Of a DNA stretch of 64,000 nt, positions 41,818 through 51,243 are shown in pieces. The notes under the pieces were generated by a model that did not search any database, was not told the DNA's origin, and was given only the letters and a program-made list of their open reading frames with translations. A program made the position numbers and the translations under genes. Position 1 is the stretch's first letter; the number at the start of each line of letters is the position of its first letter. The DNA comes from Pseudophaeobacter sp965641885 (GTDB lineage Bacteria > Pseudomonadota > Alphaproteobacteria > Rhodobacterales > Rhodobacteraceae), in contig OZ282574.1 of the NCBI GenBank assembly GCA_965641885.1, positions 1,550,001 to 1,614,000 on the forward strand, in the 5' to 3' direction.

Positions 41818-42732
41818 TCACTCCAAAAGTCGAAAGCGCGCTACCTCGTTCAAAGCGCCTATCGGCTGGACTTTTGCACGTCCAATCAGGTCAACCAGAT
41901 GGGCAAATACATTGCGTTCAGCTGCGGGCAAAAGGGCAGGTGGGGTCTCTTTGTAAATGGCGCGGGCCAACTCAGTCGGAGTGGCGGGGCTTTGTTCCAG
42001 GCAGGCGAGGATATCGGCCTCGCGCGACTTACGGTGCTTGATCAGCCAGTCCAGTCGGGCGTGCGGCTCAGCAATTCCAGCGCCGTGGCCGGGATAGAAG
42101 ACACGCCAGTCACCGGCCTGCAGGCGGCTGCAGGAGGCCATGAAATCTGTCAGATCCCCATCCGGAGGCGAGACAAGTGAGCTGGCCCAGCCCATAACGT
42201 GATCGGCGGTGAAGCAGGCGTCGCCCAGCCCAAGGGCAATGTGGTTGCCAAGATGGCCGGGGGTGTGGATCACCTCTAACTGCCACCCTTCTGCGGATAG
42301 GATCTCGCCATCCATCAGCGCAATGTCGGGGGTAAACTTACTATCAATGCCTTCGCCGCCACTGCGCATGCCCGCATCGACAAGCGCCTGCATCATGGGA
42401 CTGCGTCCCGAGCTGGCGCCGCCAAATGCGTAGATTGGTGCGCCACAGCGTTCAGACAGAGAACGTGCAAGTGGCGAGTGATCCATATGGCTGTGCGTGA
42501 CGACAATGTGACTGATGGTCTGACCCGGTAGCACCGCCGCCAGTATGGACTCAAGATGGGCGGGCAGGTCAGGGCCAGGATCGATCACCGCAAGCTGCGT
42601 GGTGCCGACGAGATAGGTATTGGTGCCACGGTAGGTCATGGGAGAGGGGTTGGGCGCCAAAAGGCGCCGTACGCCTGGCTCCAGCTGCTCTGGGTGGCCG
42701 GGGATTGGGTCAAAACTGTCTGGAGCCTGCAT
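41818..42732 (-). CDS. metallo-beta-lactamase-fold hydrolase
   Basis: The product is 304 residues from the ATG at 42732 (AAGGCAAC upstream); the much longer open frame upstream is not protein-like. The MBL core has TNTYLVG, DPGPD, the metal motif THSHMDHS (HxHxDH), HTPGHLGNH, DHVMGW and PGHGAGI. A C-terminal winged-helix-like segment (about 240-300, TPTELARAIYKETPP) is typical of LACTB2/RNase-like or thioesterase-like MBL proteins. The reaction is unknown; candidates are a thioester or lactone hydrolase or an RNA-related role. It is not an AHL lactonase by motif alone, although an AHL synthase lies 1.3 kb away. Confidence 0.88.
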   Translation of the reverse strand: MQAPDSFDPIPGHPEQLEPGVRRLLAPNPSPMTYRGTNTYLVGTTQLAVIDPGPDLPAHLESILAAVLPGQTISHIVVTHSHMDHSPLARSLSERCGAPIYAFGGASSGRSPMMQALVDAGMRSGGEGIDSKFTPDIALMDGEILSAEGWQLEVIHTPGHLGNHIALGLGDACFTADHVMGWASSLVSPPDGDLTDFMASCSRLQAGDWRVFYPGHGAGIAEPHARLDWLIKHRKSREADILACLEQSPATPTELARAIYKETPPALLPAAERNVFAHLVDLIGRAKVQPIGALNEVARFRLLE

Positions 42733-42969
42733 GGGGTGTTGCCTTAATATTGGTCGCAAGGTGTGGATGAGAGCCGTGTTGGTCCGTAAGCGCGGGGAGC
42801 ATTGGCGCGGCTGAGGGGGGGCACTTTTACTACGCTCTTGCGGCTTGAGGGGGGGGCAAAGGGCTGCGCCGGCCCCATTGCCGTGTTGGATTTTGTCCCG
42901 GTTGCACCAGAGCGTTTGCATTTCATAGGCTGTCTTCACAGGGGGCATTTGCGCATGTAAGTGTAGCCT

Positions 42970-44289
42970 ATGTTCTTCCAATGGCTCAAACAATATGTTC
43001 CGCGTAGTCTCTATGCCCGTGCGGCACTGATCCTTGTGATGCCCATCGTGGCCTTGCAGCTGGTGGTCACTATCGTGTTCATCAAGCGCGATCTTGAAGA
43101 TGTCACAACGCAAATGACCACCACTGTGCTGCGCGAGATCTCTTTGTTGCAGCAACAGGCGGCGGGCGCCTCGGATCCTGAAACCTACCTGCAGCGGCTT
43201 GCCCCCTTTTTGGCGCCTTTGACCATGACAGCGCGTTTTTTGCCCCCCGAAGCGCCCATGCCGCAAGAGGAGCTGAGCTGGAACGAGTTTTCCGGCCGGG
43301 TGGTGCGGGATAAGCTGAAACGCGAGCTGGATGGGTTTGTGGCGGTGAAATTCCCAGAAACACGCGCGTTTCTGCTCTATCTGGACACCAGCGCAGGGGT
43401 TCTTGAGCTTGGGCTGGACAGGCGCCGTCTGACGGCCGCGGCCCCGCACCAGCTCATTGTTACCATGATTTTCTTTGGCTTCCTGATGACGGTGATCTCT
43501 TTTGTGTACATGCGCAATCAATTGCGCCCGATCAAAAAGCTCGCCGATGCAGCGCAGGCCTTTGGGCGCGGGCGCAACGTCTCTTATTCGCCACGCGGTG
43601 CCACCGAGGTTCGGGTGGCGGGCAGTGCTTTTCTCGACATGCGGGCCCGCATTGAACGCCAGATTGAACAGCGCACGCTGATGCTGTCAGGCGTCAGCCA
43701 CGATCTGCGCACGCCTCTGACCCGGCTCAAGCTGAGCCTGGCCATGATCGATGAGGACGAAGCAGAGCCGATGCTGCGCGATGTGAACGAGATGCAGGCG
43801 CTGCTGGATGCGTTTCTCGACTTCTCGCGAGGCGCGTCGACCGGAGAGCCAGAGCCTGTGGATCCCCAAACGCTGGTCATAGCGGTGGTGGAGGATTGGC
43901 GGCGACAGGACAAAGATGTGATGCTGGGAGAGCTGAGTGGTAGTGGCACTGTATTGCTCAGAGCGCAGTCGATGCGCCGGGCTCTGGAAAACCTGATCTC
44001 CAATGCCGTGCGCTATGGCTCCAGAGCCCGGGTCTCGGTGGCTCTTACAGATAAATCTCTGCGCATCCGGGTGGAAGACGACGGCCCCGGCATTGCCGCC
44101 ACACAGCGCGGCGATGCGGTGCGACCCTTTTCGCGGCTTGATCCGGCGCGCAATCAGGATCTGGGCTCTGGCGTTGGCCTGGGGCTGGCGATTGTCACAG
44201 ATATTGCCCGCGCCCATGGCGGCACCCTCAGGCTGGGCAAAAGCGCGGCTCTTGGCGGGCTGCAGGCGGATATCGTGATTGGCCGCTAA
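42970..44289 (+). CDS. EnvZ-like membrane sensor histidine kinase
   Basis: The product is 439 residues. Transmembrane helices at about 18-38 and 158-180 enclose a periplasmic domain of about 120 residues; HAMP (about 180-232, with RNQLRPIKKLADAAQAF) leads to HisKA with the phosphoacceptor His in SGVSHDLRTPLTRLKL. HATPase landmarks: ENLISNAVRYG, VEDDGPGI and GVGLGLAIV. The architecture matches alphaproteobacterial EnvZ-type kinases sensing osmotic or envelope state. The cognate response regulator is not adjacent: the MBL gene is divergent upstream and the ureohydrolase convergent downstream. Confidence 0.92.
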   Translation: MFFQWLKQYVPRSLYARAALILVMPIVALQLVVTIVFIKRDLEDVTTQMTTTVLREISLLQQQAAGASDPETYLQRLAPFLAPLTMTARFLPPEAPMPQEELSWNEFSGRVVRDKLKRELDGFVAVKFPETRAFLLYLDTSAGVLELGLDRRRLTAAAPHQLIVTMIFFGFLMTVISFVYMRNQLRPIKKLADAAQAFGRGRNVSYSPRGATEVRVAGSAFLDMRARIERQIEQRTLMLSGVSHDLRTPLTRLKLSLAMIDEDEAEPMLRDVNEMQALLDAFLDFSRGASTGEPEPVDPQTLVIAVVEDWRRQDKDVMLGELSGSGTVLLRAQSMRRALENLISNAVRYGSRARVSVALTDKSLRIRVEDDGPGIAATQRGDAVRPFSRLDPARNQDLGSGVGLGLAIVTDIARAHGGTLRLGKSAALGGLQADIVIGR

Positions 44290-44343
44290 ACAAGGCTGGC
44301 TGGCAGCAAGAGCCAGTGTGACATGCGCCATCGACGGTGGATT

Positions 44344-45309
44344 TTAGCCCCGCGCATGAAAAATGAAGCCGATGAAGTTGAGCAAAAGCTGCGCCGCCAG
44401 AATTTGGGTGCTTTCACTGGGGTCATAGGCCGGAGCCACTTCGACCAGATCAATGCCGACCACATCGCCACGTGTGCTCAGCCCCTGCAAAATCTCTAAC
44501 ACATCATAGTAGAGAAAGCCGCCATGACTGGGGGTGCCTGTGCCTGCGGCAATCGAAGGACAAAAAGCATCGATGTCGATCGTCACATAGTAGCGCGCGC
44601 CCGCGGGAATGCGCTCCAGAACAGCCTCGCAGCCCAGCTTGCGCACCTGGCGGACCGACAGAATGTCAGAGCCACGCGCCCGTGCATCCTCATAGCCATC
44701 TTTGGCGGTTGAGGACACGTTGCGGATCCCCAACTGGGTCATCCCCGAGACATAGTCCTTTTCAATAGCGCGGCGCATTGGATTGCCATGACCCAGGGTG
44801 ACGCCATGACGCTCATCGACAAAATCCAGATGCGCATCAATCTGCACCACGTGGATCGGGCCGTTGCGGGCGCAGTCTTTGGCAAAGGCGTTGATGCAGG
44901 GGATGTTGATCGAATGATCGCCGCCAATGGTGACAGGCAGCGCGCCGACATCAAGGATTTTGCCGACGCCAAATTCGATATTGGCATGGCTTTCCTCGGT
45001 TTTAGTATGGATGATATCGGCGTCACCAATGTCGACCATTTTTACATCCGAGCCGAGATAGGTGGCATCATCTTCGTGGTCATAGGCCCCGGCGTGGCCA
45101 AAGCTGAACAGAGTCGATGCCTCGCGCACGGCCCGTGGGCCAAAACGTGCGCCTGGTCGCCACTGGGTGCCAAAATCATAGGGCGCGCCAAGAATGGCAA
45201 CATCCGCTTCGATGCTGTCCCAATCGGCGATATACTCAGATTTTCCAAACGTTGTGATGCCCACAAAAGGCAGATTGAGCCGCCCGGCCTCATATCCATG
45301 TCCCGACAC
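44344..45309 (-). CDS. agmatinase-family ureohydrolase
   Basis: The product is 321 residues using the GTG at 45309, which has an excellent AGGAG six bases upstream; the frame also has a GTG at 45339. Manganese-binding motifs are intact: GGDHS, DAHLDF, and DIDAFCPSIAAGTGTPS. APYDFGTQWRPGARFGP near the N-terminus is typical of agmatinase/guanidino-acid hydrolases rather than arginase. It releases urea from agmatine, guanidinobutyrate, guanidinopropionate or a similar substrate; sequence alone does not settle which. No urease or amine-oxidase genes are beside it. Confidence 0.9.
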   Translation of the reverse strand: MSGHGYEAGRLNLPFVGITTFGKSEYIADWDSIEADVAILGAPYDFGTQWRPGARFGPRAVREASTLFSFGHAGAYDHEDDATYLGSDVKMVDIGDADIIHTKTEESHANIEFGVGKILDVGALPVTIGGDHSINIPCINAFAKDCARNGPIHVVQIDAHLDFVDERHGVTLGHGNPMRRAIEKDYVSGMTQLGIRNVSSTAKDGYEDARARGSDILSVRQVRKLGCEAVLERIPAGARYYVTIDIDAFCPSIAAGTGTPSHGGFLYYDVLEILQGLSTRGDVVGIDLVEVAPAYDPSESTQILAAQLLLNFIGFIFHARG

Positions 45310-45853
45310 CGATCTCTCCTGACTTTTTAGGTGTTTCACTGCAGAGCATGGCTGGTTTCCTGGCCTGTGCCTAGGGGGGTAGTCCTGATGTCGGTTTGAG
45401 CTGACTTAGGATGAAACGGTCTGGCTGTGCAGTCCAGATCTCGCCGTGGCATGTCTTAACGGCGCTGGGGCCGGTTAAGAGGGGCGTAAGGGGAGAAAGA
45501 GTCGAAATAGGTCGCCTGTCGTGACCGATTCTTGCCTCAATTGGCGATTTGCCTGCCCAAAACCACCAAGTCCTTACCGAAACCCCGTGCTTGCCTGAGC
45601 TTTTTTGCGCCTTCAGTCACCTAATAACGACTTGTTTTTACGTGTATTTGTCTAAACTCCGGGGGCGCTTCTTAACGTCAACCGGGGTTTTTCGCGGTTT
45701 TTGCCCCATTATGACGCGCCAGGCCCGCGCGCATTAAAACTTCCTTAACCATGCCTCATTCTGTCCGCGATCTCGCCCACCCTGCGCAAGATTGAGCCCA
45801 ATTCCAGCCGCACGACCGAACAAAGATGTGAGTGTGGGAAATTGGAGTGGAAC
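45310..45853. other. intergenic region before the protease gene
   Basis: No gene is supported. The right part should hold the protease promoter, with an AT-rich stretch at about 45625-45665. Frames here have no ribosome binding sites. Confidence 0.4.
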
Positions 45854-46573
45854 ATGAAACATCTTATCGCAGCAGTCGTAACAGCAACCTCATTGATCGT
45901 CGGAATGTCTACAGTCGCACAGGCGGCTGATCCGCAATCTGGCGTGAGATCGCTGCCGGGATGGGAAGCGGTTGGACGTCTGAATATTTCGGGTCGCAAT
46001 ATGTGCACCGGCACTCTGGTTGCGTCAAATCTGGTGCTGACCGCCGCGCATTGCCTGTTTGATCCAAAAACGGGCCGGGCAATTGACCCGACAAAAATCG
46101 TCTTTGAAGCAGGCCTGATGGGGAGCCGCGCCAAGGCCTCCCGCGGTGTCGCCAAGGCGGTTTTGCACCCCAAATATCAGCACCGCAACTCGGGCACCGC
46201 ACAGATGGGCAGCGACATTGCGGTTCTGCGCCTGACAAAAGCGATCAGCACCCGTGAGATCCGCCCGCTGGAGATGTCCTGGGACGCAAACCGCGGCGAT
46301 GCGGTTGGGGTTCTGTCCTACAACTACACCCACGCAACCCGGCCCAACCTTGAGCCCAGCTGCAAGGTTCTGGCAAAGCAGAGCACAACATTGGTCACCT
46401 CCTGCCGGGTAGAATTCGGCGCCTCGGGTGCACCGGTGCTGCAGGTCACACCAGGCCGCACGCCTCGGCTGGTTTCGGTGGTCTCAGCCAAGGCGGCAAT
46501 GGGCAGCACGCCGGTGTCGATTGCAACCACGCTGGACTCTTCCCTTTTGAAACTGATGCGGCTGGCCGGCTAA
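45854..46573 (+). CDS. secreted trypsin-like serine protease
   Basis: The product is 239 residues from the ATG at 45854, with GGAGTGG upstream; a TTG 12 bases earlier is in frame but less likely. A Sec signal peptide (MKHLIAAVVTATSLIVGMSTVAQA) is followed by a chymotrypsin-like domain with the triad His in LTAAHCL, Asp in SDIAVLRL, and Ser in FGASGAPVL. Cys pairs flank the His loop (MCTG and AHC). It is exported to the periplasm or medium. The substrate is unknown. A strong terminator follows. Confidence 0.9.
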   Translation: MKHLIAAVVTATSLIVGMSTVAQAADPQSGVRSLPGWEAVGRLNISGRNMCTGTLVASNLVLTAAHCLFDPKTGRAIDPTKIVFEAGLMGSRAKASRGVAKAVLHPKYQHRNSGTAQMGSDIAVLRLTKAISTREIRPLEMSWDANRGDAVGVLSYNYTHATRPNLEPSCKVLAKQSTTLVTSCRVEFGASGAPVLQVTPGRTPRLVSVVSAKAAMGSTPVSIATTLDSSLLKLMRLAG

Positions 46574-46631
46574 CACATCGGGGCCCGCAGGCAACCTTCC
46601 CACACAACGCGTTGCCAGATGTGCCATGTAC

Positions 46632-46662
46632 AAAAGGTCCGAGCGAATGCTCGGGCCTTTTT
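46632..46662 (+). terminator. terminator after the serine protease gene
   Basis: AAAGGTCCGAGC pairs with GCTCGGGCCTTT around GAAT and runs into TTTT. Confidence 0.85.
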
Positions 46663-46705
46663 GTCATCAGATCATGGCGGCTAAAAGTGCCTGTCGCAAA
46701 ACGGC

Positions 46706-47164
46706 CTAAAGAACGGCCTCCATAACGGCGAAAGAATTGGTTTGATGAATGCCAGGGAGTTTGTTTATCTTGTCGCCAAGAACAATCCTGAAGTGCGCGA
46801 TATCCCGCGTTCGCACCGTCAGCAAATAGTCGAATGAGCCTGCCACCATCAGGCAGCTTTCAACTTCGGCAATATCCTTAACGACACGGTTGAATGCATC
46901 GAGCGAGTTGTCCCCAGCCGTTGCGGCCAGTGAGACCTGCACAATGGTCAGATGTCCCAGCCCAAGCTGTTCCATGTTCAAAACGGCCCGGTAGCCACTG
47001 ATATAGCCGGATCTTTCCAGGCGTTTCACACGCTCGGAACACGGAGTGTTTGTCAGATTTACACGCGTTGCGAGATCCACAATCGAAAGCCGTCCATTTG
47101 CTTCCAATTCTTTCAGGATTTTCTGATCGATTCTATCTAGTTCTCCAACCATTTCTCTAGCCAT
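46706..47164 (-). CDS. Lrp/AsnC family transcriptional regulator
   Basis: The product is 152 residues: N-terminal HTH (IDQKILKELEANGRLS, LATRVNLTNTPCSERVKRLERSGYI) and C-terminal RAM ligand domain (DNSLDAFNRVVKDIAEV, VAGSFDYLLTVRTRDI). Lrp/AsnC proteins form octamers or dimers that respond to amino acids. The gene is divergent from uspA and the alanine/glycine symporter with 190 bp between, so it probably controls amino-acid uptake through that intergenic region. In-frame ATGs at 47164 and 47152 are both possible; TAGGAATT lies upstream of the first. Confidence 0.93.
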   Translation of the reverse strand: MAREMVGELDRIDQKILKELEANGRLSIVDLATRVNLTNTPCSERVKRLERSGYISGYRAVLNMEQLGLGHLTIVQVSLAATAGDNSLDAFNRVVKDIAEVESCLMVAGSFDYLLTVRTRDIAHFRIVLGDKINKLPGIHQTNSFAVMEAVL

Positions 47165-47354
47165 TGGGTATAATTCCTAATTTTTGGCTTAATAGCGCGA
47201 AAAACACCTGTCTTATACCTGCATTTGCCAACACTTACTAGTGAAAACAACTTTAACTATGAGGGAGCGACCGAGCCGCGCTGATGCTGTTTTGATCGCT
47301 TTCCTGTGAGGGCGAAGCTCTCGTAGTGGTAAAAATAATTTCAGGGAGAATGCT

Positions 47355-47792
47355 ATGACCGCTAAAATTGTAGTTGGACTGGACGGGACAGAAACGGGTG
47401 AACGCGCACTCGCATTTGCGAAAGACCTGGCCTCAAAAATGGAGGCCTGCGAATTGATTGCCATCTATGTTATTGAATGGTCCCCATTCACGTTTCAAAC
47501 CGCAGAAGAAAACGCACAACGGCACAAACGGCGTGAAGAGGAGATTGCGCTTGCCACAACGCGCATTGTTGATCCTGCAGTGGCTGCGTTGAAAGCCGCA
47601 GGGTTTCAGGCCAGTGGCATCGTCCGGCATGGCGATGTGGCTGAGACCCTGAACCAGCTGACCGTTGAAAACGGCGGCTCGCAGATCATCGTGGGCCGTG
47701 CGTCTTCAGACGGGTTTGCCAAGCGCGTTTTTGGCAGCTCGACACAAAACCTTGTGATGCACGCCAGCGTGCCCGTAACGGTTGTGGGATAG
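47355..47792 (+). CDS. universal stress protein (UspA family)
   Basis: The product is 145 residues with the UspA fold: IVVGLDGTETGERALAFA at the N-terminus and the ATP-binding-type C-terminal motif IIVGRASSDGFAKRVFGSSTQNL split as GRASSDG and GSSTQ-VMHASVPVTVV. It has an AGGGAGA before the ATG and is eight bases before the symporter start, so the two are cotranscribed. Pairing of a Usp protein with a membrane transporter is common and suggests nucleotide-linked tuning of the transporter or its assembly. Confidence 0.92.
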   Translation: MTAKIVVGLDGTETGERALAFAKDLASKMEACELIAIYVIEWSPFTFQTAEENAQRHKRREEEIALATTRIVDPAVAALKAAGFQASGIVRHGDVAETLNQLTVENGGSQIIVGRASSDGFAKRVFGSSTQNLVMHASVPVTVVG

Positions 47793-47800
47793 GATCTGTC

Positions 47801-49354
47801 ATGAAAAATACATCAGTATTCTGGCTCACCTCTGCGGCTACGGCCATGGCGACAACGCCGCTTGCAGCACAAGAGACGATGGGCATCGATGAAAAAGTGA
47901 ACCAGGTCTTTGCAGAATTGACCGGACCTTTTGTGAGCCTGATCTTCGCTCCTTTTCCCGGAACAAGCTTTCCCTGGATTGTCATGTGGCTGGTGATCGC
48001 CGCGTCTATTTTCACGCTCTATTTTGGCTTTGTGCAGTTTCGGTTTTTCAAACACGCTATTCAGCTGGTCAAAGGCGACTATTCAGATCCCAATGACGCA
48101 GGCGAGGTGAGCCATTTCCAGGCGCTTGCAACTGCGTTGTCCGGCACGGTTGGTCTTGGCAATATTGCCGGTGTTGCTGTCGCGGTTGGAATTGGCGGGC
48201 CAGGGGCCACATTCTGGATGATCCTTGCGGGTCTTTTGGGCATGGCGTCAAAGTTCACCGAATGTACGCTTGGCGTTAAATACCGCAATGAATACGAAGA
48301 CGGCACCGTGTCTGGTGGCCCAATGTATTACATCTCCAAGGGCTTTAATGAGCTGGGCCTGCCGGGCGGCAAAATCCTTGCGGTCATCTTTTCGATCTTC
48401 TGTATTCTTGGCGCGCTTGGCGGCGGCAATATGTTCCAGGCCAATCAGGCGCATGCGCAAATCTCGGGCATTGTTGGTGACTATCCTGGCTGGATTACCG
48501 GCATCATATTTGCTGGCGTTGTCTTTGCCGTGATCGTGGGCGGCATCAAATCCATTGCCAATGTGACCGAAAAAGTCGTGCCAATTATGGGCGTTCTTTA
48601 CGTCGGTGCGGCGCTGATCATTCTGATCGTGAACTATGACCAGATCGGTTGGGCCTTTGGTCAGATCTTTGCCGGCGCCTTTACAGGGCTTGGTGTTGCT
48701 GGTGGTATGGTCGGGGCCCTGATCCAGGGCTTCAAACGGGCGGCGTTCTCTAACGAGGCGGGCGTAGGCTCGGCTGCGATTGCCCACTCTGCGGTGAAAA
48801 CCAAAGAGCCGATCACAGAAGGCTTTGTCTCTTTGCTTGAGCCGCTGATTGACACCGTTGTGATCTGTACGATGACAGCGCTGGTGATCGTCATCTCGCA
48901 GCAGTTGATCATTGATCCTGAGACCGGCAACTATCTGCTGAATGATGCAGGTTCGGCCATTGCCACTGTCGATGGTAACTCTGGTGTTGCGCTGACATCA
49001 GCCGCCTTTGCCTCTGGCATCAGCTGGTTCCCATATGTCTTGGCCATTGCAGTCATCCTGTTTGCCTTTTCGACAATGATCTCCTGGAGCTATTATGGGC
49101 TGAAAGCCTGGACCTATCTCTTTGGCGAGAGCAAAACCTCTGAGCTGGTTTTCAAAGTCATCTTCTGCGTCTTCATCGTCATTGGCGCTGCAGCCTCGCT
49201 GGGCCCGGTTATCGATTTCTCGGATGCCGCAATCTTTGCCATGGCTGTGGTGAACATCTTCTGTCTCTACTTCCTGATGAAGCTGGTGAAGCGCGAGCTT
49301 GCCTCTTATGCCGCGCGTCTCGAGAGCGGTGAGATCAAGAAGTTCACTCACTAA
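47801..49354 (+). CDS. alanine/glycine:cation symporter (AGCS family)
   Basis: The product is 517 residues with an N-terminal signal-like segment and about 10-11 transmembrane helices. AGCS landmarks: FQALATALSGTVGLGNIAGVA (parts such as ATALSGTVGLGNIAG), GGPGATFWMI, and SNEAGVGSAAIAHSA. It imports alanine or glycine with Na+. An upstream region of about 30 residues precedes the first core helix. Control by the divergent Lrp/AsnC protein is likely. A terminator follows. Confidence 0.93.
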   Translation: MKNTSVFWLTSAATAMATTPLAAQETMGIDEKVNQVFAELTGPFVSLIFAPFPGTSFPWIVMWLVIAASIFTLYFGFVQFRFFKHAIQLVKGDYSDPNDAGEVSHFQALATALSGTVGLGNIAGVAVAVGIGGPGATFWMILAGLLGMASKFTECTLGVKYRNEYEDGTVSGGPMYYISKGFNELGLPGGKILAVIFSIFCILGALGGGNMFQANQAHAQISGIVGDYPGWITGIIFAGVVFAVIVGGIKSIANVTEKVVPIMGVLYVGAALIILIVNYDQIGWAFGQIFAGAFTGLGVAGGMVGALIQGFKRAAFSNEAGVGSAAIAHSAVKTKEPITEGFVSLLEPLIDTVVICTMTALVIVISQQLIIDPETGNYLLNDAGSAIATVDGNSGVALTSAAFASGISWFPYVLAIAVILFAFSTMISWSYYGLKAWTYLFGESKTSELVFKVIFCVFIVIGAAASLGPVIDFSDAAIFAMAVVNIFCLYFLMKLVKRELASYAARLESGEIKKFTH

Positions 49355-49361
49355 GCAACAG

Positions 49362-49398
49362 GCTCCGACGCGGCTGTATCGCGTCGGAGCACATTTTG
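49362..49398 (+). terminator. terminator after the AGCS symporter gene
   Basis: GCTCCGACGCG pairs with CGCGTCGGAGC, followed by ACATTTTGTG. Confidence 0.7.
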
Positions 49399-49908
49399 TG
49401 TACTCTGTTTTCACTTTTCTCGCCTCTGGGTTTTGATCACAGCCTGTTTTCTGTCAGCTTTTTCAACATAAGGCAGGCCTCTCCCATACCCTGCAGCACG
49501 CTCCGGAAACCTTTGTCTTTGAGAGGGCCGCCTGCCTTGCTTTGGGAAATGGCGGGATCTGGGGCATGCGCCATGAGGGGGGCAGGGTGAAAAAAATGTC
49601 AAAAACGAATCCGTGAAGAGCGGAAAAAAACGAGAATATCCCATAGGGTCTCGCTGAGTGCATTGCTGCCTTGTTTTGAGCGCAGGCGCTATGTGACGCA
49701 GTTCACTTAAGTTTATCGCCCTTCGGCCAAAAGGTGCCACTCTTCCTGTGCTGCGCGCAAAAAAACGCCAATTATTCCGGGACGGGAGCACAAATTTATT
49801 TTCAAGACTGCGCCTCAATAAAACTGATAGTTAAAAAGAACTCGAGGTTCGGATCCCTGGGATGGAGGGAGGTCGTGCCACGAAAGTACATTCAGGAGAC
49901 TCAGATCC
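49399..49908. other. upstream region of the porin gene
   Basis: No gene is supported in about 510 bases. The right third is A/T rich and should contain the porin promoter and a 5' leader with AGGAG at 49891-49895. Confidence 0.45.
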
Positions 49909-51027
49909 ATGAGCACCAAACTCGTATTGCGCAGCAGCGCGGCAGTTGCCGCCGCCTTGCTGGCGGCACCGGCTCTTGCGGGCCCAACATACACCAACGA
50001 TAATGGCGGCAGCTTCCGCTGGTATGGTCAGTTCAACCCATCCTTCCAATCCTACGATGACGGTGTTGACGACTACAACCGGCTTGTCGACAACGCCTCG
50101 TCCAATTCGCGCATCGGCTTTTGGGTCGATCAGGCGTTTGGCGAAAACACCCTGAAGTTCCACTTTGAAACTGCGTTCGGTTTTCGCGCCTCCGACGGCA
50201 TTGACCAGACCACAAAGGGTGACAGCCTGAGCTGGAGCCGCACCAACATCCGTCACGTTGATTTTCAATTCGAGACGGCCAAATATGGCACGTTCTCTGC
50301 GGGTCAGGGCTCTATGGCTTCTGACGGCATCACCGGCGCTGACTTCTCCGGCACCGGCCTAGGCGCAGGAGTATCGGTTGCGGATATCGGCGGCGGCTAT
50401 GCCTTCCGCACGTCTGGCGGCGCCTTGAGCACCGTTTCTATCGGCGACGCCTTCACCGATCTTGACGGCAGCCGTCTTGGCCGTGTGCGCTATGACAGCA
50501 ACAACTTTGCTGGCTTCACCTTCTCGGCCTCGTACGGGACCGACATCCTGGCCACCAACAATGACCGCGAGACCTATGACATCGCCGTGCGCTACAGCAA
50601 CGACGATATGGGTGCCTTCGCGCTTGATGCTGGCCTGGCCGCGGCTTGGACCGAACAGACCGGTCGTCAGGACCGTCGCGACGTGTCCGGCTCGGTCTCG
50701 GTGCTGCACAAAGACACCGGTGTGTCTATGACAGTTGCTGCGGGCGACCGGGATATTTCGGGCAACTATGCCTATGCCAAACTGGGCTATTCGGCTGATC
50801 TGATCGCTGCTGGTAAAACATCCTTCTCGGTTGACTACTATGATGGCTCCGATCTGGTTTCTGCGGGTGATGCATCAGAGTCCTGGGGTATTGCCGCGGT
50901 TCAGAAAATCGACCGTTTCAACGTCGAAACCTATCTGGCCTACCGTGACTACTCTTACAGCGACACATCCGCGACCACCTACCAGGATGCGAACGTAATC
51001 CTGGCCGGCGCGCGCTGGAAGTTCTGA
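49909..51027 (+). CDS. outer-membrane porin
   Basis: The product is 372 residues with a Sec signal peptide (MSTKLVLRSSAAVAAALLAAPALA) and AGGAG before the ATG. The mature protein has repeated amphipathic beta-strand patterns, many Asp/Gly turns, SGTGLGAGVSVADIGGGY-like loops, and a C-terminal strand ending in Phe (LAGARWKF), as in general trimeric porins of Rhodobacteraceae. It allows diffusion of small solutes across the outer membrane and is probably a major outer-membrane protein, given the strong terminator. Confidence 0.92.
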   Translation: MSTKLVLRSSAAVAAALLAAPALAGPTYTNDNGGSFRWYGQFNPSFQSYDDGVDDYNRLVDNASSNSRIGFWVDQAFGENTLKFHFETAFGFRASDGIDQTTKGDSLSWSRTNIRHVDFQFETAKYGTFSAGQGSMASDGITGADFSGTGLGAGVSVADIGGGYAFRTSGGALSTVSIGDAFTDLDGSRLGRVRYDSNNFAGFTFSASYGTDILATNNDRETYDIAVRYSNDDMGAFALDAGLAAAWTEQTGRQDRRDVSGSVSVLHKDTGVSMTVAAGDRDISGNYAYAKLGYSADLIAAGKTSFSVDYYDGSDLVSAGDASESWGIAAVQKIDRFNVETYLAYRDYSYSDTSATTYQDANVILAGARWKF

Positions 51028-51059
51028 AGACACGCCTTCCCTCGGGTTTTCTAAACGAG

Positions 51060-51093
51060 AAGCACGTCCCCATTCCGGGGGCGTGCTTTTTTG
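51060..51093 (+). terminator. terminator after the porin gene
   Basis: AAGCACGTCCCC pairs with GGGGGCGTGCTT and is followed by TTTT. Confidence 0.88.
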
Positions 51094-51243
51094 GTGCTTG
51101 GGCGAGAAATCGACGGGTTTTTTACCTTTGAGGCGGCGAAACAGGCAATCGCTCTTGCACCGCGCCGCCAGTAACAATAGAAGGCCTCAAATTGTCTGAG
51201 GGCGTCGCCTGTGTGCGCGCCCGGAATCTCTATGGGGTATAGG

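Noticed and set aside
41818..42732. MBL protein considered as an AHL lactonase paired with LuxI
   Set aside because: Only generic MBL motifs are visible, and a C-terminal winged-helix-like part points to another subfamily.
42733..43521. N-terminal extension of the MBL frame
   Set aside because: It would be antisense to the EnvZ-like kinase and is not protein-like; the ATG at 42732 starts the conserved domain.
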